A stretch of 64,000 nucleotides of DNA from Candidatus Methylospira mobilis. GTDB taxonomy: Bacteria > Pseudomonadota > Gammaproteobacteria > Methylococcales > Methylococcaceae. Of this stretch, positions 18,572 to 27,825 are shown one piece after another (positions within the stretch are counted from its first letter, which is position 1; each line of letters starts with the position of its first letter). Below the pieces are notes generated by a model. It saw nothing but the letters and a program-made list of their open reading frames with translations. It ran no database searches and had not been told where the DNA came from. A program made the translations under genes and the position numbers. The DNA lies in contig NZ_CP044205.1 in assembly GCF_009498235.1 (NCBI RefSeq), positions 4,155,389-4,219,388 on the forward strand, in the 5' to 3' direction.

Positions 18572-19471
18572 TTAAGCATCCATTGAATCCCTGCGCAACG
18601 AACCAACACACCGACACAACAGATTTTCCAGGCGCACTGCCAGAAGACACGCTACCGTGAGATCCGCGGTTGTACCCGGATTTACTCCGGAAGACTTAAA
18701 CTCTGTATCTACCTCATAAAGCAACTGCATGGCCACTTCGGGCCTGTCGGATTGAGACAGCATACGGTTAAGCGCTGTCATACGCTCCGTCACCATCCCG
18801 GTGAACCGGTTCCCAAACTTGCGCTGGATATGCGTATCAGGAATCTTTTCCAGCAGCCCTGAAAACACGAATACCGCAGCCCACGCTTCATCCCCCCATC
18901 GGGATGTCCCACTATGATAACGCGGAATTGCGAAATCAAAAATATCTTTAAAGGAGACAGTGTATTGATAAGCGATGCGATCCCGCTCCGCAGCCAGTTT
19001 CATGGCCTCATACAGAGTGATTTGCGGAGCGGTATTTTGTACATCCTGTGCGTCAACCTCCCCCAGACCGCCCGGCGCTGCCTCGCGTATGGCTTCGTAA
19101 ACCTGGGCGCAATCATCCACCGTTGTTTCTTCCAGAACCCTGTTCAGACGTTCACGCAAATTTCCACTGTCTCCATCAATCTGACAAGCCTGCATCAGCG
19201 GAGCGGCCAGCAGCAGGATGCCCAGATTGGTATTGCACCTCACAGCGGCGCGCGTGGCGCGTACCGCCCGTACTATTTTTTCCCCGAGGGACAAACGGTA
19301 ATCGGCAAGAAAAGGCGCGCTTACGCGCGCGCTCACGCGAAAATCCTCGACCGTCATATCGTGCGCTTCGGAGTAAACACTGACATTACCCGGTTTGAAC
19401 GCCTGCAGCTCGCACTCGCAGGATTCGATAAACGCGGTTTCCAGCGCCTGCGCCGGCAACATCGGGCTCAT
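18572..19471 (-). CDS. H4MPT-cluster protein Orf5 (CitG/MdcB-like)
   Basis: 299 residues related to triphosphoribosyl-dephospho-CoA synthase (ATP-dependent transfer of a triphosphoribosyl unit), called orf5 in methylotroph H4MPT clusters. Visible family features are an early FKPGNVS segment, NTNLGILLLAAPL and the C-terminal SSGVNPGTTADL. Its exact reaction is not established; a role in making the methanopterin-type cofactor is inferred from invariant association with fae and mch. The start overlaps the end of orf7 by four bases, so the two are translationally coupled. Confidence 0.85.
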   Translation of the reverse strand: MSPMLPAQALETAFIESCECELQAFKPGNVSVYSEAHDMTVEDFRVSARVSAPFLADYRLSLGEKIVRAVRATRAAVRCNTNLGILLLAAPLMQACQIDGDSGNLRERLNRVLEETTVDDCAQVYEAIREAAPGGLGEVDAQDVQNTAPQITLYEAMKLAAERDRIAYQYTVSFKDIFDFAIPRYHSGTSRWGDEAWAAVFVFSGLLEKIPDTHIQRKFGNRFTGMVTERMTALNRMLSQSDRPEVAMQLLYEVDTEFKSSGVNPGTTADLTVACLLAVRLENLLCRCVGSLRRDSMDA

Positions 19472-20388
19472 TGCGCCATGACGTTATCGAGCACGGATTG
19501 CCGCACGCACTGCGATAAAAAATCATCCGCGAGCCGGTCGGCGATCACGACGTCGCTAACGCTTTGCAAGCCTTTCCATGCCGGCACGCTGTTGACCTCT
19601 ATGACGCTATAGCGTCCCGCCTCATCCTGGATAATGTCCACGCCGGCGTACGGCATCCCGATGACAGCGACGGCATCCTCCGCCAAACGGCGCAGCACGG
19701 CATCGTCGTCCAGCCGCGCCGCCTCGCAATGCGCGCCCTGCGCGACATTGTTCAGCCAGGAAACGCCGCATCTGCGCATCGCGGCCACCGCCCTGCCGCG
19801 TATCACAAATACGCGCCAGTCATGGTATATCGAACCGCTGTCGACAAAGCGCTGCAGATAAAAAATGCCGTTGCTCTCGGCCAGCCCCTCCAGATCATCA
19901 AGCGAACGGTAACGTTGCACCCCCTCGCCCTGCGATCCGAACAGCGGCTTGGAAACAAGCTGATGACCCTGCTCCAGCTCGCGCACAGCAATGCTTATCG
20001 CCATATCTCGATCGTTACAAACCCATGCCGGCGGCGTCGGAATATCTGCGCAATGCAACAGAAAACTGGTCATGCCTTTATCCACAGTCCGCTCTATCGA
20101 ACGCGCGTCGTTATATACGGGAACGCCCAGAAAAGCGAGGCCGTGCAATATGTCCAGAAAAAAACTGACCTGCTGCAGCGAGCCTCCCGGCACCCCACGT
20201 ACGAACACGCCTGATGGCAACTGCGCATCGAATCCAGGTATCGAGATCGGTGCGCCTTCGCCGTCCAGATTGAGACGGCACGCTGTCAACGAAACATAGC
20301 AAGCTTCGAAGCCACGTACGCCGAACGCCAGTTTCAGCCGCGAGCCGTGCCATCCCGGATCGTCGGTAACAATAGCGACTCGCCCCAA
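19468..20388 (-). CDS. H4MPT-cluster ATP-grasp protein Orf7 (RimK-like)
   Basis: A RimK-type ATP-grasp ligase, known as orf7 in methylotrophs. Such enzymes attach glutamate or other amino acids, and an archaeal homologue glutamylates methanopterin cofactors, which suggests side-chain tailoring. The ATP-grasp features are QLVSKPLFGSQGEG in the first half and VIEVNSVPAWKG near the end. I chose TTG 20388 because CGGAGAG lies just upstream and it begins one base after the mch stop; the upstream ATG (20439) would overlap mch by 50 bases. Couples with orf5 by a four-base overlap. Confidence 0.8.
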   Translation of the reverse strand: MGRVAIVTDDPGWHGSRLKLAFGVRGFEACYVSLTACRLNLDGEGAPISIPGFDAQLPSGVFVRGVPGGSLQQVSFFLDILHGLAFLGVPVYNDARSIERTVDKGMTSFLLHCADIPTPPAWVCNDRDMAISIAVRELEQGHQLVSKPLFGSQGEGVQRYRSLDDLEGLAESNGIFYLQRFVDSGSIYHDWRVFVIRGRAVAAMRRCGVSWLNNVAQGAHCEAARLDDDAVLRRLAEDAVAVIGMPYAGVDIIQDEAGRYSVIEVNSVPAWKGLQSVSDVVIADRLADDFLSQCVRQSVLDNVMAQ

Positions 20389-20389
20389 A

Positions 20390-21385
20390 TCACTCTCCGA
20401 AAGAGCGATCCAGCAAAGCTTCGTCCAAAGCGCCGGCATGGAAGCTGCGTCCCGACTCGATCGCGGTCACAATGACGCGCGCCGGACTGAACAGCATGGC
20501 GTCGACTTTGAAAAAGTCGTATTTATATTCCTTGAATATTTCGGCAAACGGCTTGCCATAATCGCGCGAAACCGAGCTCGGCAGATTATTTGCCAGAGCT
20601 TCCGCTGCATCGTCACTGCCTTTCACAAACAAATGGACGGTGCCGCCAAACAAAATGGCGTCGTTGGTACGCCCCATCGCCTTGATGAAATCGGGATGAG
20701 GCGGAGGTACCGGAGCATAGCCGGTACCGTCGACGATGTGCTCCAACGGAAAATGCAGCGAGTGCGCCTTGTGCAGCGATACTTCGAGCACGCGCGCCAC
20801 CACCTGCATGCAGCCGGCCAGACTGCTGGTAGGCGTCAGAATAACGGTAATCTGCTCAGGGGGAAGCTGAGTGGCGGCGGCAACCTTGTCTATCAGTTCA
20901 ACCGGCGGTATTTTGTCGACCTCCAGCACGATAACCGTCTCTTCCCCCCGATCACGGTAGGCCAGTTCATTGTAAAGCGCTTCCACCGGCTCATCGGCCC
21001 CACTCCTCTTTTTAACCGCCATCGCACGCGCGGGACCTGAACCGAGCGCATGAAAAGCGCCTTTGCCTTCACCATGCGACAGGCTCCAGCCGGCATATTG
21101 GCTCCCAAGACAGGAAAGAACCGGGTTGGTGGAATGCACGTTGACCATCAGCGGCCATAGTCTAAACGTGCTGCTGTGCGTCAGCGTTACCTTAGCCAGC
21201 CCGCCCATGCAGATTTCCGCAATAAGGCGCCCTGCTTCGAGCGACCCCGGACTCTGGATGCCGGCATCGATAATGATTGCGCCGTTTCCCAGTCTGCTGA
21301 TATTCAGGCGATACTGGTCGGCGTTGGCAACCAGGTGCCGCACAATCGGCATGGCATAGGCATTGACGCTAATGGGTGTAGACAT
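20390..21385 (-). CDS. mch: Methenyl-H4MPT cyclohydrolase
   Basis: Converts methenyl-H4MPT to formyl-H4MPT in formaldehyde oxidation; cytoplasmic, no prosthetic group. 331 residues, the expected length, with [15 protein letters not shown] near the N-terminus and [32 protein letters not shown] in the second half, both family signatures. It stands first of the coupled set mch-orf7-orf5 and is 27 bases behind orfY, so orfY, mch, orf7, orf5 and possibly fae form one operon. Its stop overlaps the ribosome site of orf7. Confidence 0.97.
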   Translation of the reverse strand: MSTPISVNAYAMPIVRHLVANADQYRLNISRLGNGAIIIDAGIQSPGSLEAGRLIAEICMGGLAKVTLTHSSTFRLWPLMVNVHSTNPVLSCLGSQYAGWSLSHGEGKGAFHALGSGPARAMAVKKRSGADEPVEALYNELAYRDRGEETVIVLEVDKIPPVELIDKVAAATQLPPEQITVILTPTSSLAGCMQVVARVLEVSLHKAHSLHFPLEHIVDGTGYAPVPPPHPDFIKAMGRTNDAILFGGTVHLFVKGSDDAAEALANNLPSSVSRDYGKPFAEIFKEYKYDFFKVDAMLFSPARVIVTAIESGRSFHAGALDEALLDRSFGE

Positions 21386-21412
21386 GGATTCCCTCTCTGT
21401 TAATCAATCTCT

Positions 21413-22525
21413 TCAATTTATGGCGCAGGAGCAATCTCCCAGCGAGGCCAGCAGCGCCAGCGCGCGCTGTTCCAGCAAAATTGCGGCCGACGCCGCATCG
21501 GAAATCTTTAATACCGTATGCTGCGTCGTTATTGTGCATAATGGCTCGTTCCCGGCAATCCGCGCGCCAGCATCAGGGCGATCAAAACACCATGCCGGCC
21601 AGGAAAACCCAAAAGGTACAATCATGGCGCGCGGTGCGTATACTATCCGAAACGCCCTTACACGACCGTCTTTGGCCCAAGCCTGCGCAACGTTGCCCCT
21701 GCAAGCCTGGATGTGCATCCACATCAACCCTTCGGGCAACAACTCGTCGTACAACATCAAGGTTGCGCTCGGACGAGGGTTCAACTCCAGCACGCGCACC
21801 CGGCCTTGATCCAGCACAAAGTCCAGGCTGTTCAAACCCACCAGCGCGCACGCTGCAACGATACGCTCTATATAATCGCAGACCTGATCTCGTTGCGCAT
21901 GCGTCAAATCAGCACAGCTCACCGCGCCCGCGAACAAAAAAGGCGTATCGGGCGTCGTTTCGCACCAGAGCGTGTTAAAGCCGAAAACTTGCGCCCGACC
22001 CGCATGCGCCAGGAACAAAGCAGACATCGCCTCGCCCGGAATATAGCGCTGAAAGTAACCGTAGGATATATTTGGCGCCCTATTATCCGTCGGGACCAAG
22101 TGCTTCGGTGCGCAGAAGGCTACACCCTTGCCGCCCTCGCTGCAACCGCGTTTGAATAGCCAGCCATCCGCATTCACTGGTGGTAAACAGCTTGTTTCCG
22201 GATAAGCAATGGACAAGCGATCCAGCAATTCGAAAAAGGCGGACGGCGTATTGATCTGCGCCAGAATTTCCGGGCTATTACCCAGCAACGTACGCCCTTC
22301 GGCGAATCGCCTTACCCGCTGCGGATACATATCGACGCCGCTGCCGATTATCAGACCATGACCGCAGCCCGGCGGAGCCAGCAAGTCTACGGTTTGCTGC
22401 AAGGCTTGCTCTTCGTTCAGATCCAATCGTACATGCCGGTTCACATATGCGCACAAATCCGCATCGCCGAAACGATCAATCGCGTTCGCTCTGATACCGG
22501 CCCGCGCCAGCGAGCGCGCCATCAT
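21413..22525 (-). CDS. H4MPT-cluster ATP-grasp protein OrfY, unclear start
   Basis: A second ATP-grasp protein of the methylotroph cluster, orfY. SEGGKGVAF is the nucleotide loop, FVLDQGRVRVLELNPRPSATL the metal-binding part. The first ATG in frame (22525) makes the protein begin MMARSLARAG, in the middle of the first beta-alpha unit. The open frame continues upstream for 15 codons (FVLLLAQHAG just before the ATG), which looks like the real N-terminus, but it has no ATG, GTG or TTG before reaching the EAL-gene stop. Either a rare start (CTG at 22570) is used or the 5' end was lost when this locus joined the neighbouring gene. Confidence 0.8.
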   Translation of the reverse strand: MMARSLARAGIRANAIDRFGDADLCAYVNRHVRLDLNEEQALQQTVDLLAPPGCGHGLIIGSGVDMYPQRVRRFAEGRTLLGNSPEILAQINTPSAFFELLDRLSIAYPETSCLPPVNADGWLFKRGCSEGGKGVAFCAPKHLVPTDNRAPNISYGYFQRYIPGEAMSALFLAHAGRAQVFGFNTLWCETTPDTPFLFAGAVSCADLTHAQRDQVCDYIERIVAACALVGLNSLDFVLDQGRVRVLELNPRPSATLMLYDELLPEGLMWMHIQACRGNVAQAWAKDGRVRAFRIVYAPRAMIVPFGFSWPAWCFDRPDAGARIAGNEPLCTITTQHTVLKISDAASAAILLEQRALALLASLGDCSCAIN

Positions 22526-22566
22526 GCCGGCATGTTGCGCGAGCAGCAGAACGAAACCGGACGTAT

Positions 22567-25013
22567 TCAGAACGACAACTCATCAGCCGGTTTCGGCCTG
22601 CCAAAATAGTAACCCTGAAACAATTTACAACCCAGCTCCCTCAAATGCTCATATTGCTTGATGTCTTCCACGCCTTCGGCGATGACGCTCATACCCAGTA
22701 GCCGCCCAAGCGTAATCACGGTCGATACGATAAAAATATCGTTGGAATTATATCCGATGCCTTGCACGAAGCTTTTATCAATTTTCACCTGATCGAAAGG
22801 CAGTTGCTTGAGATAACTGAGCGAGGAATAACCAGTGCCAAAGTCATCCATGGACAGCGTTACGCCCAAAACCTTAAGCTCAGCGATGGCTTCCTCGACA
22901 TTCTGCAGTACGATGCTTTCAGTCAGCTCCAGCTTGAGCAACGCGGGGTCGATGGCGTATTGCGCGGCAATGCCCCGTACCTGATCGACAAAACCGGGCT
23001 GATAAAACTGCCTGACGCTGACATTCACCGCCACGCTCAAGCGTTGCGTTTCCGGCTTGCGGCTCCAGCGCATCAATTGCGCGCAGGCAGCTTCCAGCAC
23101 CCACTTACCGATATCGAGAATAAACCCGGTTTCTTCGGCCAGGGGAATAAACTCCATCGGCGGCACCTCGCCGAGCAAGGGATGCTGCCAGCGCAGCAAG
23201 GCCTCCACGCCGATAAGGCGTCCGTCTTCGTCTACCTGATTTTGATATAACAGCGTTAACTGTAACCCTCTCACCGCCTGCCGCAATCCGGTTTCGAGTT
23301 CCGCGCGCTTTTCCAGGGCCTGCTGTATCGCCGGATCGAAGATACGATAGGTGTTTTTCCCGGCGTCTTTCGCCTGATACATGGCGGTATCGGCGCGCGA
23401 GCATCGCATGCGCGGTGATGCCGGGTTCGGAAAAAGCAATGCCTATGCTTGTCGTGCTGTGATAAATCCCCGAACTTAAAATATATGGCGCTCTGAACAG
23501 CGCCAGTATTTTTTCGGCCAAACCGTTGATCCGGGCCAGCACATCGTCCCGCTCACGGTTCAAGCCCTGCAACAAAATTCCGAATTCGTCGCCGCCCAGA
23601 CGCGCCACAAAGACCTGATCATTAGCCGCCTGAATACCGAGCAACTGCTGGGCAACGTCCGCCAGCAGTTCATCGCCGACAGGATGCCCCTTGATATCGT
23701 TAAGCGTCTTGAAATTATCCAGATCGAGAAACAGCAAAGCTCCGCAACTTTTGCCCTGATTACAGTACTTAATCACACGATCCAGATACGCCAACAGGCG
23801 GTTCCGGTTGGGCAGCCGCGTAAGCGCATCATAAAACGCCAGATTATGGATTTTTTCTTCTGCCGCCTTGCGCTCGCTGATATCGGCAAAATTACCCACA
23901 TAATGCGTCGTTCGTCCGTCGTCTCCGCGCACTGCGGTAATTCTGAGCCACTTGGGGTAACAATGGCCCTGTTTATGCCGGTCCCCCAGACCTCCCCTTG
24001 CCAAAATCCGCTACGCAGCAGCGATACCAGCATATCCCGATAAAACGACTCGTCGTGGCGTCCCGACTTCAAAACGGAAGGCTTCTTGCCTATGACTTCT
24101 TCGGCTTCGTACCCGGTTATCTCGGTAAACGCGCGGTTGACCCGCACGATGCGATGATCAAACTCGGTAATGATGATGCCTTCCTGAGTCTGAAAAGCGG
24201 TTGCGGCTATACGCTGCTCCATTTCTACGCGCTTGCTGTCGGTAATATCGCGCGATGCGCCGATGGTGCGCACGGCGCGTCGCATTGCGTGCCGCCCGTC
24301 AAAAAGGGTTTGAGAGCGCGTGGACAGCCAGCGCACGCCGCCATCACGGTGAACGACGCGATATTCGACATCAAGTAACCCGTCTCCATCCGGGATGTGC
24401 GCGCACGCTACAGCGGCAACGATACGCTCGCGATCTTCAGGATGCACGCATTTGAAAAACGTCTGCAAACTGATCCATTCATTGCCGCCCCAGCCATGCA
24501 ATGCACGCTGCTCGCCCGACCAGTAGATGATATCCTTATCGTGATTATGATCGAAAACACCGGCGCCGGTAACGCGCAACGCCTGCCTGAGGCGCTCTTC
24601 GCTGAGCCGCAACGCCTCTTCGGATTTTTTGAATGCGGTAATATCCTGCAGCGACCCGACTACCAGAACCGGATTCAAATCCTGATCCTGCTCGGTCAGA
24701 TAATGTACATGAACGTATTTGATGCGCCCGTCCGGCATGCGCAAACGGTGTCCCATCTCGGCAGGCTCGGGGAGCGCATGCGCGGCTCTGCGGCTCTATA
24801 GCCTTGAGCCGCAGCGATGCGATCATCAGGGTGGATCAGAGCGAGGAAAGCACCGTAATCAGAAATGCTTTGAGGCGAGTCGACTTCCAGTATACGGCAG
24901 GCTTGCTCGCACCAGCGCATTCTTCCGCTGCTCAGCTCCAATACCCAACTACCTAGATCCGCAACGCATTTCACTGAACAAAGCCGATTTTTCAACGAAA
25001 TGTCTGAATCCAT
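22567..25013 (-). pseudogene. PAS-GGDEF-EAL cyclic-di-GMP protein, three frameshifts
   Basis: Reading the minus strand, four overlapping frames give one long sensor protein: a first PAS part (from MDSDISLKNR, about 25013), further PAS/PAC repeats, then a diguanylate cyclase with GGDEFGI, then a phosphodiesterase domain with EALLRWQHP and MDDFGTGYSS. The frames join near 24790, near 23990 and near 23410. Two joins look like single events: loss of a G in a GGGGG run (about 23990) and loss of two bases in a GCGCGC run (about 23405). The start is uncertain. If the indels are real the gene is dead; if they are sequencing errors it is a normal GGDEF/EAL protein. Confidence 0.8.
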
Positions 25014-25251
25014 TTGATGCGCCCGACAGCCCCTTGGAGGGGCGGTGTAAAGTGTGCCTAAGGTTCGTGTACAAGTAGATGCAGTTTCACACAAACCGGC
25101 TGTCTGTGTAAACGTTGTATTTATTTGCCCATAGCACTGCTTTTTGGCCAGGAGATCGCTATGCGGTTAGACGTTGTCCGGTATATCCGGTATTGTGTGG
25201 AGCAAATCCGCAAGGCCGATTCCTGTTCCGCCCCCAAAAACCGGAGTCCCG

Positions 25252-26058
25252 ATGATATCCCAACGACCAGCTGCAAAAATCGAATCCGAAGAGCCTGCTC
25301 TCCGATTGGCGGTTCTAATCGACGCCGACAATGCTCAGGCGACCGTCATAGAAGGTCTTCTGGCCGAAATCGCAAGATTCGGAGAGGCCACTGTCCGGCG
25401 CATATACGGCGACTTCACATCCCCCGCAAGCGCTTCCTGGAAAAGGGTTCTCCAGCGATATGCCATCAAACCGGTTCAACAGTTTGCATATACCACCGGC
25501 AAGAATGCCACAGACAGCACGCTGATAATCGATGCCATGGACTTGTTATACACGCGAAATTTTGACGGCTTTTGCCTGATTACCAGCGACAGCGATTTCA
25601 CCGGACTGGCTATGAGGTTACGAGAAGAAGGGCTTACAGTGCTGGGATTTGGCGAAAGGAAAACGCCTGAAGCTTTCCGCAATGCCTGCCACAAATTCGT
25701 GTTTACCGAAGTACTGCGTCCAGGCACTGCAGCCGAGCCGGTCGCACAGCCACTTAAAACCAAGCGCGGAAAAAAGTCCTCTCCAGCTCAGGCGCCTGCC
25801 GAAGAAACAGATTACAAGCCTCTATTTCCAAAGGAATTTCTCATAACTGCCCTGGAACAGTCCATTGACGATGCCGGATGGACGCATCTCAGCACCTTCG
25901 GGAACTACCTTACCAAGCTGCAACCGGACTTTGATTCCCGGTTATACGGCTACAGGAAGCTTTCCGATCTCGTCAAGGCGAAAACCGATCTCTTCGTCAC
26001 GGAAGAGCGACAGGCGGAAGGCGCAAATCAGAAGGTTCTCTATATTCGCGCAAAATAG
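25252..26058 (+). CDS. NYN-domain (LabA/DUF88-type) protein with LOTUS-like C-terminus
   Basis: 268 residues from ATG 25252 with GGAG seven bases upstream. The N-terminal half is a NYN domain of the PIN-like nuclease fold: RLAVLIDADNAQ carries Asp24, Asp26 and Asn27, and LITSDSDFTGLAMRLRE the further acidic residues. A Lys-rich linker (KTKRGKKSSPAQA) leads to a C-terminal winged-helix part (FLITALEQSIDDAGWTHLSTFGNYLTKL) of the OST-HTH/LOTUS type that binds RNA. This pairing fits an RNA nuclease or RNA-binding regulator; its substrate is unknown. It faces the Ser-rich gene tail to tail. Confidence 0.85.
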   Translation: MISQRPAAKIESEEPALRLAVLIDADNAQATVIEGLLAEIARFGEATVRRIYGDFTSPASASWKRVLQRYAIKPVQQFAYTTGKNATDSTLIIDAMDLLYTRNFDGFCLITSDSDFTGLAMRLREEGLTVLGFGERKTPEAFRNACHKFVFTEVLRPGTAAEPVAQPLKTKRGKKSSPAQAPAEETDYKPLFPKEFLITALEQSIDDAGWTHLSTFGNYLTKLQPDFDSRLYGYRKLSDLVKAKTDLFVTEERQAEGANQKVLYIRAK

Positions 26059-26154
26059 CCTCGCCAAACGAGGCAAGCCGGCTGAGGAGTTGCCGCGACT
26101 GTTAAAAAAGCGCTGCTGTTATTTACTTGAAGCGAAGCGTCATCGACAAAGAAT

Positions 26155-26182
26155 CCGCGTATCGGTTATAGTCGATACGCGG
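26155..26182. terminator. Bidirectional stem-loop between convergent genes
   Basis: CCGCGTATCG pairs perfectly with CGATACGCGG across an eight-base loop. It lies between the NYN gene and the convergent Ser-rich gene. No T run follows on either strand, so it may be a weak terminator or a messenger stabiliser. A shorter 6-bp stem (26058-26074) overlaps the NYN stop codon. Confidence 0.5.
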
Positions 26183-26201
26183 CCTGAAAGCCTTATGCAC
26201 A

Positions 26202-26879
26202 CTAGGCCAAAGTACTGACGGCATTGCCCGACAGGGAGCCGTTGCCGCTGCTCGGCAGATTATTGGCAAAAGCCGACAAAAAATTACTCAAGGTCGCATT
26301 GCTGCCGGTAATTCCCAAAGAACTCGCCAGGGTCTGAAAACTGGACTCCAGGGAAGACAAATCGCTCGAAGACGAAGAGCCGCCCGACGAGGAACTCGAA
26401 GACGAGGAAAGCTCGCTGATCAGGCTTTGCAAGTCTTTCGATATATTCGGCTGGGACGGAGGGTTTCCACCCGCACCGGAGACGGACGACGTGCTGCTAC
26501 TGCCATCGCTATCACCATCGCTGTCCGTGCCGCTGCTCGACGAACCGCCGCTGCTCTGCGAGTGCAGGGCCTGCATCAGGTTTTGCATGAAAACGGCAAG
26601 CGCCTGCTGCTGCGACGAACTCAAGGAACTCGTTGAAGATGAGTCCGTCGAGCTGCTCGACGAATCCGAACTGCTGGTCGACGTCGAACTGCTGCTGGAC
26701 AGCGACTCCAACGCGCTCAAAATGGAGTTCTGAAGACCGCCGCTCGGTGGTGGTCCGGGCGGTGGCTGCGCACCACCGGTGCTGCTGGTGCTGCCGGTGC
26801 CGGTAGTAGCGCTGGATTGACTCAGACTGCTAAGCCGAGACCACCAGTCGCTGGTGTTTGAAACCGAAGAAATGCTCAT
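26202..26879 (-). CDS. Ser-rich low-complexity protein next to the CpxRA-type pair
   Basis: 225 residues, with runs of Ser and Thr/Asp between short ordered pieces. The N-terminus (MSISSVSNTSDWWSRLSSLS) has no signal peptide. The ordered parts include QQQALAVFMQNLMQALH and a C-terminal helix pair (FQTLASSLGITGSN, LSNFLSAFANNL). Similar Ser-rich proteins lie beside two-component genes in other proteobacteria, but I recall no function. It is divergent from the CpxR-like gene across 259 bases holding a CpxR box, so it is a likely target of that system. Confidence 0.7.
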   Translation of the reverse strand: MSISSVSNTSDWWSRLSSLSQSSATTGTGSTSSTGGAQPPPGPPPSGGLQNSILSALESLSSSSSTSTSSSDSSSSSTDSSSTSSLSSSQQQALAVFMQNLMQALHSQSSGGSSSSGTDSDGDSDGSSSTSSVSGAGGNPPSQPNISKDLQSLISELSSSSSSSSGGSSSSSDLSSLESSFQTLASSLGITGSNATLSNFLSAFANNLPSSGNGSLSGNAVSTLA

Positions 26880-27048
26880 TGTTGCTCTCCTGAATAAGGT
26901 GTAGGGAGGAGGACTTCGTATCCGGACAGAATCCGTTCATCCGCTCGTTATGCGAATTCATTATCGACCCGCTCTCAAGAAAAGTAAGCGGTGAAACGGG
27001 TTAAATAAATTAAAAAATTGTTAAGATGCGACCTGCCTGCAGTTAAAT

Positions 27049-27063
27049 GTAAAAAAAGGTAAA
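27049..27063 (+). promoter_or_regulatory. Perfect CpxR box
   Basis: GTAAA at 27049-27053 and GTAAA at 27059-27063, five bases apart, exactly match the CpxR recognition pattern GTAAA-N5-GTAAA. It lies 75 bases before the CpxR-like start and 170 bases before the divergent Ser-rich gene. This predicts autoregulation, and possible control of the Ser-rich gene. Confidence 0.7.
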
Positions 27064-27138
27064 TCCCCTGCTCCAACTGCGAATTTCGGGCATAAGCTTG
27101 CCTATCATTAACGGATTGAACTACACCCGAAAAATACA

Positions 27139-27822
27139 ATGAGCAAGGTTTTGCTGATAGACGATGACGCCGAACTGGTCGAAATGCTGGCCGATTATTT
27201 GAGCCGCGACGGCTTCGCCGTCACCACCGCCCATAACGGCGAAAAAGGGCTCCCTCTCGCGCTCGGCGGCGAATTTGCGCTGGTCGTTCTGGATGTCATG
27301 ATGCCCGGCACCAATGGCATTGAGGTACTCAAACAGATCCGTCAGCAAAGCCAGATACCGGTCATCATGCTTACCGCAAGAGGGGACGACACCGACCGTA
27401 TTATCGGTCTGGAACTGGGCGCAGATGATTATGTTCCGAAACCGTGCACCGCTCGCGAACTGGCGGCGCGCATCAGAGCGATACTACGTCGCATGGAGCC
27501 GAATCCTGCGGACAACCATCAGCCCATCACTACCGGCAATCTGGTTTTGTGGCCGCAACAGCGGCGCGCGCTATGGTGCGGCGCACCACTGGACCTCACC
27601 AGCACCGAATTTAATCTGCTGGAAATACTGGCTCGCAATGCCGGCGCCACGGTCAGCAAGCAAACGCTGTCGGAAAATGGTCTGGGACGTCCGCTGGCGA
27701 AATTCGACCGCAGCATTGAAGTGCACATGAGCCGCATCCGCGAAAAACTGGGACTTTTGGCCGACGGACGCTCCTGTATTCAGACCGTCATTCGTCAAGG
27801 CTATCTGCTTATCAGGGAGTAA
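27139..27822 (+). CDS. cpxR: CpxR-like response regulator
   Basis: 227 residues: receiver domain (LIDDDAEL, phospho-Asp in VVLDVMMPG, Lys in YVPKPCTAREL) and an OmpR-type winged-helix domain (STEFNLLEILARNAG, KFDRSIEVHMSRIREKL, VIRQGYLL). The effector sequence, including KFDRSIEVHMSRIR, resembles CpxR, regulator of envelope stress and adhesion. It is followed three bases later by the cognate kinase gene. A CpxR box stands upstream. The gene symbol rests on this resemblance; the physiological role in this organism may differ. Confidence 0.8.
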   Translation: MSKVLLIDDDAELVEMLADYLSRDGFAVTTAHNGEKGLPLALGGEFALVVLDVMMPGTNGIEVLKQIRQQSQIPVIMLTARGDDTDRIIGLELGADDYVPKPCTARELAARIRAILRRMEPNPADNHQPITTGNLVLWPQQRRALWCGAPLDLTSTEFNLLEILARNAGATVSKQTLSENGLGRPLAKFDRSIEVHMSRIREKLGLLADGRSCIQTVIRQGYLLIRE

Positions 27823-27825
27823 CGC

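Noticed and set aside
24545-24826. Extra frame around the first PAS break, considered as a separate small gene
   Set aside because: It is an out-of-frame reading; homologous PAS residues lie in the two neighbouring frames.
25196-25240. Stretch resembling the T arm and 3' end of a tRNA (GATTCC...GCCCCCA)
   Set aside because: No matching acceptor or anticodon stem upstream; not a tRNA.
26427-26733. Long plus-strand open frames over the Ser-rich gene
   Set aside because: They are complements of Ser codons (low-complexity shadow) with no start context.
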